A DNA stretch of 5,103 nucleotides from Myxococcota bacterium (GTDB taxonomy: Bacteria > Myxococcota > UBA4151). The notes under the pieces were generated by a model, which saw only the letters and a program-made list of their open reading frames with translations, ran no database searches and was not told the DNA's origin. A program made the translations under genes and the position numbers. Every line of letters begins with the position of its first letter. The first letter of the stretch is position 1. Location of the stretch: contig JAPKCE010000183.1 in assembly GCA_028823075.1 (NCBI GenBank), forward strand, positions 1 to 5,103, given 5' to 3'. Below, piece after piece: positions 1-5,103 of the stretch.

Positions 1-2
1 TG

Positions 3-614
3 CCGTGCAACGCCCTGCTCACCGATATGAATCAACCGATCGGGCGCTGTATCGGAAATGCCTTAGAGATCGTTGAGAGCATCGAGATTTTGCGCGGTGA
101 AGGCCCGGCCGATTCGTGGGAGCTCACCGAGGCTTTAGCGGTACGCATGCTGCGTTTGGCGGGCGAGGCTCGCCATGACGATGAAGCCAAAGAGGCTGTG
201 CGAGCCGTGGTCGATAGTGGCCGCGCCATGGCGCGTTTTGGTGAGATGATCAGTGCTCACGGCGGCGATCCACGCATTCTCGATGAACCTACGCTTCTAC
301 CTCAAGCCCCTCAGATCGAGACCGTTACCGCCGGCTGTGTCGGTCGGCTAACGGCCATCGACGCCGAACTCGTCGCCCGCGCCGGTCATGTCGTCGGCGT
401 CGGTCGCGAGCGCGCCGATCAAGACGTCGACCCAGCGGTCGGAGTCGAGTTGTTGGTTGAGCCCGGTGATGAACTCGACGAAGGCAAGCCGATCGCTCGT
501 TTGCATTGGCGCAAAAAAGGCCGCGGCGAAGCTATCGGCTATCTGCGTCAAGCTCTCTGCTTCGATGGTGAAGTCCGCTCACGTTGCGGTCGAGTCAAAG
601 CGGTAGTAGGTTGA
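3..614 (+). CDS. deoA: Pyrimidine-nucleoside / thymidine phosphorylase, C-terminal part (5' truncated)
   Basis: This cytoplasmic enzyme cleaves thymidine, uridine or deoxyuridine with phosphate, giving the free base and (deoxy)ribose-1-phosphate. The frame is open from base 3, so the gene begins left of the window; 203 residues are visible, a little under half of the usual 430-450. The visible part opens with ALLTDMNQPIGR and GNALEIVESIE, the conserved helix region of the family, followed by GEGPAD. The C-terminal PYNP_C-type domain covers about visible residues 105-170 (TVTAGCVGRL, then GVGRERADQDVDPAVGVEL, GDELDEGKPIARLH). The MNQP-type motif and overall pattern are closer to Bacillus Pdp and mammalian TYMP than to E. 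coli DeoA, so 'pdp' would be an equally fair symbol. The N-terminal phosphate and substrate residues cannot be inspected. The transporter gene overlaps or touches the stop codon, which supports co-transcription. Confidence 0.93.
   Translation, partial: PCNALLTDMNQPIGRCIGNALEIVESIEILRGEGPADSWELTEALAVRMLRLAGEARHDDEAKEAVRAVVDSGRAMARFGEMISAHGGDPRILDEPTLLPQAPQIETVTAGCVGRLTAIDAELVARAGHVVGVGRERADQDVDPAVGVELLVEPGDELDEGKPIARLHWRKKGRGEAIGYLRQALCFDGEVRSRCGRVKAVVG
567..571 (+). promoter_or_regulatory. Possible ribosome binding site for the upstream nupC start
   Basis: GGTGA lies inside the end of deoA, 12 bases before the TTG at 584. It matches part of the anti-Shine-Dalgarno complement and favours the 584 start. 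The other candidate, TTG at 611 (a TTGA overlap with the deoA stop), has only a weak AAGCGG at 598-603. Neither site is strong. Confidence 0.3.
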
Positions 615-2098
615 TTTTAGCGATTTTTCTTAGCGCTATAAACGTAAGCCCCGCGTCGGTTCCTACCCCGCCACCTGGCGCTGCAACGCTTCAAAAAACA
701 GAATTAAAGATCGTTTTACGTGACCTCCATCGCGTCGGCGATGCTCAGAGCCAAGCTCCGCGCCCCATTCCGATCCGCAGCAGTTGGTCGCGCCGTCTGG
801 TCTCTTTTGGTGGCATCTTGGCGATGATCTTCATCGCCTTGTTGATGTCCGATAACCGCCGCCGAATTCCTTGGCGCTTGGTCGGTATCGGCTGTGTTTT
901 ACAGCTCATTTTTGGCGTTTTGGTTCTCAAAACTCAAGCCGGCGAATCCTTGTTTGGTTTTTTCAATGAGATGGTTAATGGCCTGCTCGCCTTTACCACC
1001 GAGGGCTCGCGCTTTCTTTTTGGTAATCTGGTGGCCAATAACATTCCGGTGGGCATGCCCGTTGGTGACACGACCATGGGCCCCGTCCTGCCCAGCAATC
1101 AGACCTCTTGGGGCAACGTTGGCGCCTTTTTTGCCTTCGGTGTTTTACCCACACTGATTTTCTTCAGTTCAGTAACCGCTGTTTGTTATCATCTCGGTTT
1201 ATTGCAGCGCGTCGTCGGCGCTGTTGCCTGGGCCATGCGTCGAACCTTGCGCACTTCGGGTGCGGAGAGTTTGTCGGCGGCGGGCAATATTTTCCTGGGC
1301 CAGACCGAATCACCCCTGCTCATTCGGCCTTATGTTGATCGTATGACCGACAGCGAATTGATGGCGGTTATGGTCGGTGGCTTTGCTACGGTAGCGGGCG
1401 GGGTGATGCTTGCTTTTGTCGGCATGCTCAGTGGGTTTTTCCCGGATATAGCGGGGCACCTTCTCGCCGCCAGTGTGATGTCGGCGCCTGCCGCGTTGGT
1501 CATGGCTAAAATTATGGTGCCCGAAACCGCTGTGCCCGAGACCATTGACGGTGTCCCTCTGAACACGGAAACCGGCGCCGTTAACCTTATCGACGCTGCG
1601 GCTCGTGGTGCTGCCGACGGTTTGAAACTGGCGCTTAACGTTGGCGCTATGCTCATCGCCTTTGTGGCTTTGGTGGCTTTGGTCAACGCCATCTTCTCTT
1701 GGTTCGGTGGATTCTTTGGCTTTGCTGAATTGAGCATGGAATGGCTGCTTGGAAAACTGCTGGCGCCGCTCGCTTGGGTGATGGGCATCGATTGGGCTGA
1801 CGCAGCATTTTGCGGCGCTCAACTCGGTGTAAAAACCGTCACAAACGAGTTCGTTGCTTTTCTCAACCTCGCCGGAAATTTGGGTGGGGAGAACGCTATA
1901 TCAGGGCGCAGCGCGGTCATCTTAACCTACGCACTTTGTGGCTTTGCCAACTTCTCCTCCATCGCCATTCAGATCGGTGGAATTGGCTCCATCGCGCCGT
2001 CGCGACGCTCCGACTTGGCGCGCCTTGGCTTGCGCGCCATGATCGCCGGCAACCTCGCCGCGTATATGACCGCCTGTGTCGTTGGAATTTTACTCTAG
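584..2098 (+). CDS. nupC: Concentrative nucleoside transporter (NupC/CNT family), inner membrane
   Basis: This inner-membrane transporter imports nucleosides, probably with sodium or protons as in other CNT proteins. From the 584 start it has 504 residues. Family motifs are clear: ESLSAAGNIFLGQTESPLL at 228-246 (first re-entrant hairpin with the GQTE nucleoside-contact motif), GFATVAGG near 266-273, TNEFVAF at 420-426, and GFANFSSIAIQIGGIG at 453-468 (second substrate region, N456 and S458/S459). By alignment from memory these match the base and ribose contacts of Vibrio cholerae CNT. Hydrophobic segments lie near 71-88, 98-116, 178-202, 258-284, 290-310, 347-373, 404-428, 441-468 and 481-504. 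No ATG or GTG is in frame before the first membrane helix, so the start must be TTG at 584 or 611. The 584 start adds an RSSQSGSR n-region and a hydrophobic LILAIFLSAINV, resembling a signal peptide, then a Pro/Ala-rich linker. The gene overlaps deoA and precedes punA, as expected for a salvage operon. The function is secure; the start is not. Confidence 0.93.
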   Translation: MRSSQSGSRLILAIFLSAINVSPASVPTPPPGAATLQKTELKIVLRDLHRVGDAQSQAPRPIPIRSSWSRRLVSFGGILAMIFIALLMSDNRRRIPWRLVGIGCVLQLIFGVLVLKTQAGESLFGFFNEMVNGLLAFTTEGSRFLFGNLVANNIPVGMPVGDTTMGPVLPSNQTSWGNVGAFFAFGVLPTLIFFSSVTAVCYHLGLLQRVVGAVAWAMRRTLRTSGAESLSAAGNIFLGQTESPLLIRPYVDRMTDSELMAVMVGGFATVAGGVMLAFVGMLSGFFPDIAGHLLAASVMSAPAALVMAKIMVPETAVPETIDGVPLNTETGAVNLIDAAARGAADGLKLALNVGAMLIAFVALVALVNAIFSWFGGFFGFAELSMEWLLGKLLAPLAWVMGIDWADAAFCGAQLGVKTVTNEFVAFLNLAGNLGGENAISGRSAVILTYALCGFANFSSIAIQIGGIGSIAPSRRSDLARLGLRAMIAGNLAAYMTACVVGILL

Positions 2099-2108
2099 TC
2101 TTAGCACC

Positions 2109-2137
2109 CGCTGCGCGTGTAGGGCGCAGCGACTTTT
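2109..2137 (+). terminator. Intercistronic hairpin with short T run between nupC and punA
   Basis: CGCTGCGC (2109-2116) and GCGCAGCG (2124-2131) form a perfect 8-bp, very GC-rich stem with a 7-base loop. It is followed by AC and four Ts (2134-2137). The shape resembles a weak intrinsic terminator, but the T run is short and the punA ribosome binding site begins three bases later. It may instead attenuate transcription partially, or protect or process the mRNA within the operon. Confidence 0.45.
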
Positions 2138-2139
2138 CC

Positions 2140-2145
2140 GGGGGA
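2140..2145 (+). promoter_or_regulatory. Ribosome binding site for punA
   Basis: GGGGGA sits 7 bases before the TTG at 2153. This good spacing supports TTG as the real punA start; it lies just 3' of the intercistronic hairpin. Confidence 0.6.
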
Positions 2146-2152
2146 ACCACCT

Positions 2153-2998
2153 TTGATCGCTGCTCAAGAATTGCTCGACATTGTCGCCGCCGCCGCGGCC
2201 GTCGCACGTGAAAATGGTATTGGCGATATCGATGCCGCCGTGGTGCTAGGTTCTGGCTTGTCGTCGTTTGCCGATTCGCTTGAAGGCAGCGTTCGCGTCC
2301 CTTACAATAAACTCCCGGGGTTTAAAGTTGCCACAGTCAAAGGGCATAAGGGCGAACTCGTTTACGGCGAGCTTTCGGGAAAAAAAGTGTTGGTGTTTTC
2401 TGGGCGCATGCATCTCTACGAAGGCATTGCACCTTGGCGCTCAGGTCTTCTTCCACGGTTGGCCAAAGCCTTGGGAGCCAAACTTTTCTTAGTCACCAAC
2501 GCCAGCGGCGGGATCCCGGGTAAAGGAGTCGCACCCGGCGATCTGATGCGCATCACCGACCAGATCAATAACCAGGGAACCAACCCGCTGGTCGGGCCCC
2601 ATGACGACGCTCTTGGGCCTCGGTTCCCCGACATGAGTCAGCCCTATGATAAACCGCTCGGCGCTCGTCTCGACGCCTTAGCCGAGAGCATGAATCTACC
2701 GCTCAAGCGCGGCGTGTATGTTGGCGTCTTAGGCCCAGGTTACGAAAGCTCGGCCGAGGTGCGCATGTATGGGCTGCTCGGCGCCGATACGGTTGGCATG
2801 AGCACCGTCGGCGAGGTTCTCGTCGCTCGTCAGGTCGGTTTGCCCGTTGTCGGCATCAGTTGCATTTCTAATTATGCGGCGGGCAACGACGGTGCAGAGG
2901 TGTTGACCCACGCCGATGTGACTGATGTTGTTGGCGCCGCAGCGAAACGCTTTGTCCGTTTGTTGTCGGCGGCCGTGCCGCAACTGTTGGAGGTCTAA
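2153..2998 (+). CDS. punA: Purine nucleoside phosphorylase, trimeric (PNP/MTAP family 2) type
   Basis: This cytoplasmic enzyme cleaves inosine and guanosine (and their deoxy forms) with phosphate, giving the free base and (deoxy)ribose-1-phosphate. Its 281 residues match the usual length. Visible motifs are VLGSGL at 31-36 (phosphate-loop S34), GHKGELVYG at 64-72 (H65), SGRMHLYEG at 83-91 (R85, H87, Y89), TNASGGI at 115-121, GPGYES at 194-199 (E198), GMSTVGEV at 215-222 (M216, S217), SNYAAG at 239-244 (N240) and LTHADV with H253. E198 and N240 correspond to human Glu201 and Asn243, which select 6-oxopurines, so this is not a methylthioadenosine phosphorylase. Odd points are DQIN at 136-139, where the family normally has DHIN, and Gly instead of Pro at 220. 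The start is TTG with a GGGGGA site 7 bases upstream; translation ends in a TAATG overlap with cdd. Confidence 0.95.
   Translation: MIAAQELLDIVAAAAAVARENGIGDIDAAVVLGSGLSSFADSLEGSVRVPYNKLPGFKVATVKGHKGELVYGELSGKKVLVFSGRMHLYEGIAPWRSGLLPRLAKALGAKLFLVTNASGGIPGKGVAPGDLMRITDQINNQGTNPLVGPHDDALGPRFPDMSQPYDKPLGARLDALAESMNLPLKRGVYVGVLGPGYESSAEVRMYGLLGADTVGMSTVGEVLVARQVGLPVVGISCISNYAAGNDGAEVLTHADVTDVVGAAAKRFVRLLSAAVPQLLEV
2989..2994 (+). promoter_or_regulatory. Ribosome binding site for cdd
   Basis: GGAGGT, inside the last codons of punA, lies three bases before the cdd ATG. It is the strongest Shine-Dalgarno match in the window. With the TAATG stop/start overlap it indicates translational coupling of punA and cdd. 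Confidence 0.75.
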
Positions 2999-3399
2999 TG
3001 GCTGAATGGTCTGAACTTCTTGCCGCGGCGCGTAAGGCTCAGGCCTCGGCATATGCCCCCTATAGTAACTTCCAAGTCGGTTCTTCAATTCTCGCCGATG
3101 GCCAGGTCTTCACCGGCTGCAATGTGGAAAACGCCAGCTATGGCGCCACGGTTTGTGCTGAACGCAACGCCATCGGCGCCATGATTCTCGCCGGCGCAAA
3201 ACACATCGAACGTGTCGTCGTGGTGACCCCATCGAAAAGCCCGAAAACGCCCTGCGGTGTTTGTCGCCAAGTGCTCGCCGAGTTTCATCATCATGGCGAC
3301 TTTGAGATCTTGTCGGTGGGCAGTGAGGGCGCAGAACAATGCATACTCTTCTCCGATTTACATCCTCAGGGTTTTGGTCCGAAAGACTTAGTAGACTAG
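2998..3399 (+). CDS. cdd: Cytidine deaminase, homotetrameric zinc type
   Basis: This cytoplasmic enzyme hydrolyses cytidine and deoxycytidine to uridine and deoxyuridine plus ammonia, feeding the pyrimidine phosphorylase encoded upstream. Its 133 residues match the short, tetrameric class (as in Bacillus), not the long dimeric E. coli type. All key motifs are present: YSNFQVG at 22-28, GCNVENASYG at 40-49 (N42 and E44 for ribose binding), TVCAER at 51-56 (zinc ligand C53, catalytic E55) and PCGVCRQ at 85-91 (zinc ligands C86 and C89). The C-terminal LHPQGFGPKDL matches the aromatic tail that covers the neighbouring active site. The ATG overlaps the punA stop by one base and has a strong ribosome binding site. 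It is the last gene of the salvage block; a spacer and a functionally unrelated gene follow. Confidence 0.97.
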   Translation: MAEWSELLAAARKAQASAYAPYSNFQVGSSILADGQVFTGCNVENASYGATVCAERNAIGAMILAGAKHIERVVVVTPSKSPKTPCGVCRQVLAEFHHHGDFEILSVGSEGAEQCILFSDLHPQGFGPKDLVD

Positions 3400-3403
3400 T
3401 TTT

Positions 3404-3409
3404 TATATT
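3404..3409 (+). promoter_or_regulatory. Possible -10 element upstream of the lipoprotein gene
   Basis: TATATT lies in an AT-rich stretch just after the cdd stop and would suit a -10 box for the gene at 3481. No good -35 hexamer is found 16-18 bases upstream (GAAAGA or AAAGAC only), so this is weak and rests mainly on the local drop in GC content and the change of gene function. Confidence 0.2.
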
Positions 3410-3412
3410 TCG

Positions 3413-3463
3413 GCAGCCGCCATGCTGGCGTACGCTGCTCGGGCTGCTAAGATTATTGCAGCC
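3413..3463 (+). promoter_or_regulatory. Leader with two mutually exclusive hairpins
   Basis: GGCTGC at 3442-3447 can pair with an identical GCAGCC on either side: the one at 3413-3418, which encloses a nested GCCA/TGGC stem at 3419-3429, or the one at 3458-3463, with a 10-base loop and followed by TTT. The second form ends three bases before the ribosome binding site of the next gene. It could serve as a weak terminator for the salvage operon or as a leader structure. Stems are only 6 bp, so a functional role is unproven. Confidence 0.3.
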
Positions 3464-3466
3464 TTT

Positions 3467-3472
3467 GGGGAG
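3467..3472 (+). promoter_or_regulatory. Ribosome binding site for the cysteine-repeat lipoprotein
   Basis: GGGGAG lies 8 bases before the ATG at 3481. An in-frame TAA at 3448 rules out any start further upstream, so together they fix the start of the next gene. Confidence 0.75.
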
Positions 3473-3480
3473 ACCTTTCC

Positions 3481-5103
3481 ATGCGCATTATTCTTGCATC
3501 GAGTTTTTTGTTTTCAGCGCTCGCCTGCGCTCCTTCTGTCACAGCGCCTGCGCTCCAGAACGACACGGGAGCAACCGGCCAGACTGACGCCTCAATTCAG
3601 GCCGATACCGGGCTTCCTCTCGGCGCTGATGCGGGCGTGACTCCGAGCCCGAGCGATGCCGGAGCCCAAAGCCAAGATGGTGGAGTTTCTCCAGCAGCCG
3701 ATGCGGGCAGCAGCGACCCGGGATGCCTCAGCGACATCAATTGCGTACGCGGCCAGTATTGCCTTGATGGGCGCTGCGTCGACCGTTGTGTCGATGACAA
3801 CGCCTGTGGCGAAGGGGCGATCTGCGATCAAAATGGACAATGTACCGAGGGCTGCCGAAGCGATGACACTTGTGGGCCTGGGACCATCTGCGAAGATCAA
3901 TTGTGCGTCGCGGGTTGCCGCCAAGATGAGACCTGCGGCGGCGACCAAATCTGTGTCGAGAACCGCTGCTTGCTCGGTTGCCGCGGCGACGGCGCCTGTC
4001 CCGATGGTCAGATATGCTTCGAGGACGTTTGTCGCTCGGGTTGTCGTGAAGACAGTGCGTGCCCTGATGGCCTTATCTGCGAAGAGGCAATCTGTCGTCT
4101 CGGCTGTCGCGCTGATGAGAACTGCGCAGAGCGCCAAATTTGTAATGAAAACCGTTGTGTTGGTGGTTGTCGTAATAACGACCAATGCGGCTTGGGCCAG
4201 CTCTGCAGTCAAAACGGCTGTGTTCCCGGGTGTTTGGAGCATGCCGGTTGTACCGACCAACAGGTCTGCCGAGAGGGTCAATGTGGCGAGGGTTGCCGCG
4301 CTCATGATGCCTGTGCGCAGGGTCAAGTCTGCGACGACAGCGGTGATTGCGTGGCTGGCTGTCGCGACGATGCGGGCTGCGGCGACACCCAGTTCTGCAA
4401 CGCTGAGAATCAATGCCAGGACGGTTGCCGTGAGCACGCTAATTGCCCCGAAGCTCAAGCTTGCGTGAACAACAGCTGCCAAAACGGCTGTCGCAACAAC
4501 GATCAATGTCCGGTGAACAACGCCTGCGTTAATGGCGATTGCGTGCACCAATGCCTTAACTCAGGACAATGTAATGTGGGGCAGCACTGCGTCGGTGTTC
4601 AGGGGAACCTGCCTGGCGTTTGCGAAGACGGCTGCGCCGAAGATGCCAACTGCGGCGACGATCGAATCTGCACGGCTGGTGAATGTCGGGTGGGCTGCCG
4701 CAACGATGGCAACTGCCCAGATGATTACAGCTGCCAGGAAAGCCAATGCCGTTATACGTGCAACCAGCAGAACAACTTTCGCTGTCCCGGGAGCCAGGTT
4801 TGCAACCGGCTCAACAGTCGCTGTGTGGACTGCTTACAGAATTCGGATTGTGCTGAAGGCTTACTCTGTGACCGCCAAAGCTTGGTCTGTATGATGTGCG
4901 AGAATAACGCCCAATGTGGTCAAGGCCGTGTCTGTTCGGACGAGCGCGGTTGCGTACAATGTGTCGAGGACACGAATTGTCCCCAAGGACAGCGCTGTGA
5001 CCAGGCTAGCGCTCAATGCATCGAAGGTGCTGGCGCTTTATTCTGTGAAGCCTGTGACGATAACACGCCTTGTGCCGGCACAAGGCGTGTTATCGTCACA
5101 GGC
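3481..5103 (+). CDS. Secreted cysteine-repeat lipoprotein, C-terminus beyond the window
   Basis: The frame is open from ATG 3481 to the right edge, 541 codons without a stop. Residues 1-16 form a lipoprotein signal peptide (MRIILASSFLFSALAC) with SALA-C as lipobox, so C16 is the likely lipidated residue; position +2 is Ala, giving no inner-membrane retention signal by the E. coli rule. Residues 17-81 are a flexible Ala/Asp/Gly/Ser/Pro linker with DAG motifs. From C82 come twenty four-cysteine repeats (C-x5-C-x5-C-x4/6-C), resembling the bacterial proteins often labelled Dickkopf-N-like cysteine-rich. The visible part has no lysine and no tryptophan. The cysteines probably form disulfides, suggesting a rigid rod-like surface protein; its ligand or role is unknown. 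The pattern holds up to CDDNTPCA (residues 525-531) and is lost after residue 532, the centre of a terminal palindrome, so codons after 5076 are doubtful. It is probably a separate transcription unit from the salvage genes. Confidence 0.88.
   Translation, partial: MRIILASSFLFSALACAPSVTAPALQNDTGATGQTDASIQADTGLPLGADAGVTPSPSDAGAQSQDGGVSPAADAGSSDPGCLSDINCVRGQYCLDGRCVDRCVDDNACGEGAICDQNGQCTEGCRSDDTCGPGTICEDQLCVAGCRQDETCGGDQICVENRCLLGCRGDGACPDGQICFEDVCRSGCREDSACPDGLICEEAICRLGCRADENCAERQICNENRCVGGCRNNDQCGLGQLCSQNGCVPGCLEHAGCTDQQVCREGQCGEGCRAHDACAQGQVCDDSGDCVAGCRDDAGCGDTQFCNAENQCQDGCREHANCPEAQACVNNSCQNGCRNNDQCPVNNACVNGDCVHQCLNSGQCNVGQHCVGVQGNLPGVCEDGCAEDANCGDDRICTAGECRVGCRNDGNCPDDYSCQESQCRYTCNQQNNFRCPGSQVCNRLNSRCVDCLQNSDCAEGLLCDRQSLVCMMCENNAQCGQGRVCSDERGCVQCVEDTNCPQGQRCDQASAQCIEGAGALFCEACDDNTPCAGTRRVIVTG
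3724..5043 (+). repeat. Tandem array of twenty ~63-bp coding repeats (four-cysteine units)
   Basis: Units start at residues 82, 103, 125, 146, 167, 188, 209, 230, 251, 272, 294, 316, 337, 358, 385, 406, 427, 451, 473 and 494 of the lipoprotein. The standard unit is C-x5-C-x5-C-x4-C-x3, 21 residues or 63 bp; a few have one extra residue in the third gap. The consensus is roughly CRxDxxCxxGQICxxxxCxxG. Unit 14 carries a longer third gap of 10 residues. Units 17-20 differ: their third gap is 5-6 residues, and in 17-19 the link to the next unit is two residues instead of three. Conservation is at protein level; the DNA copies have diverged at many synonymous positions. Confidence 0.9.
5050..5103. 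repeat. Perfect 54-bp palindrome (27-bp arms, no loop) at the window end
   Basis: Bases 5050-5076 and 5077-5103 are exact reverse complements with no spacer. The left arm encodes residues that fit the cysteine repeats (DDNTPCA); the right arm translates to GTRRVIVTG, which does not. The palindrome reaches the last base, so its true extent is unknown. This is best explained as a fold-back artefact at a contig end, although a real inverted repeat cannot be excluded. Confidence 0.97.

Noticed and set aside
540..614. Frameshift near the end of deoA because the tail looked unusual
   Set aside because: The tail after LRQAL still resembles the loose C-terminal strand of the family, and the other frames give no better continuation.
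611..642. Internal promoter (TTGATT with TATAAA) in an AT-rich patch
   Set aside because: The spacer is 20 bases, and a transcript from it would start after both plausible nupC starts. The AT-rich patch is explained by codons of the hydrophobic N-terminal segment.
1310..1822. Minus-strand open frames of 152-170 codons inside nupC
   Set aside because: They are antisense to strongly conserved transporter motifs and show no recognisable protein family features.
3592..4551. Long minus-strand open frame of 319 codons rich in Ala, Thr and Val
   Set aside because: It lies wholly antisense to the cysteine-repeat gene. The regular Cys and Gly codons leave few antisense stops, and the product is low-complexity and periodic with no recognisable domain.
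3656..4894. Plus-strand frames at 3656-4468 and 4532-4894
   Set aside because: They are shifted frames of the same repeat array. The 3481 frame has a ribosome binding site, a lipoprotein signal and a regular Cys pattern, while these have none.
3724..5043. CRISPR array suggested by regular ~63-bp spacing
   Set aside because: The units are degenerate at DNA level, have no identical repeats separated by unique spacers, and are explained by protein repeats.

Overview
The window reads entirely on the + strand. It holds the 3' part of a nucleoside-uptake and salvage operon, followed by the start of a large secreted cysteine-repeat protein that runs off the right edge. The DNA is GC-rich, with frequent TTG starts. 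The combination of an Ala/Asp/Gly-rich lipoprotein linker with many four-cysteine repeats is typical of Myxococcota and Bradymonadota (former Deltaproteobacteria). That placement is an inference from gene style, not from a marker gene.

Region 1 (3-3399) is a tight gene block. It contains a 5'-truncated pyrimidine-nucleoside/thymidine phosphorylase (deoA/pdp type), a concentrative nucleoside transporter (nupC/CNT family), a trimeric-type purine nucleoside phosphorylase (punA) and a tetrameric zinc cytidine deaminase (cdd). Genes overlap or nearly abut: nupC starts inside or at the end of deoA, and the cdd ATG overlaps the punA stop. The only real gap, 54 bases between nupC and punA, holds a perfect 8-bp hairpin with a short T run. 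Together the products import nucleosides, deaminate cytidine to uridine, and cleave pyrimidine and purine nucleosides with phosphate to give free bases and (deoxy)ribose-1-phosphate.

Region 2 (3400-3480) is an 81-base spacer. It has an AT-rich -10-like stretch, two mutually exclusive small hairpins and a good ribosome binding site for the next gene.

Region 3 (3481-5103) is one uninterrupted reading frame of 541 codons with no stop inside the window. It encodes a lipoprotein signal peptide, a low-complexity linker and twenty complete repeats of about 21 residues with four cysteines each, plus part of a twenty-first unit. The visible protein has no lysine and no tryptophan. Its DNA also produces long spurious open frames on both strands.

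The last 54 bases (5050-5103) are a perfect, loop-less inverted repeat reaching the final base. The protein stops fitting the cysteine pattern exactly at its centre, so the last 27 bases are probably a fold-back artefact of assembly or amplification rather than real downstream sequence.
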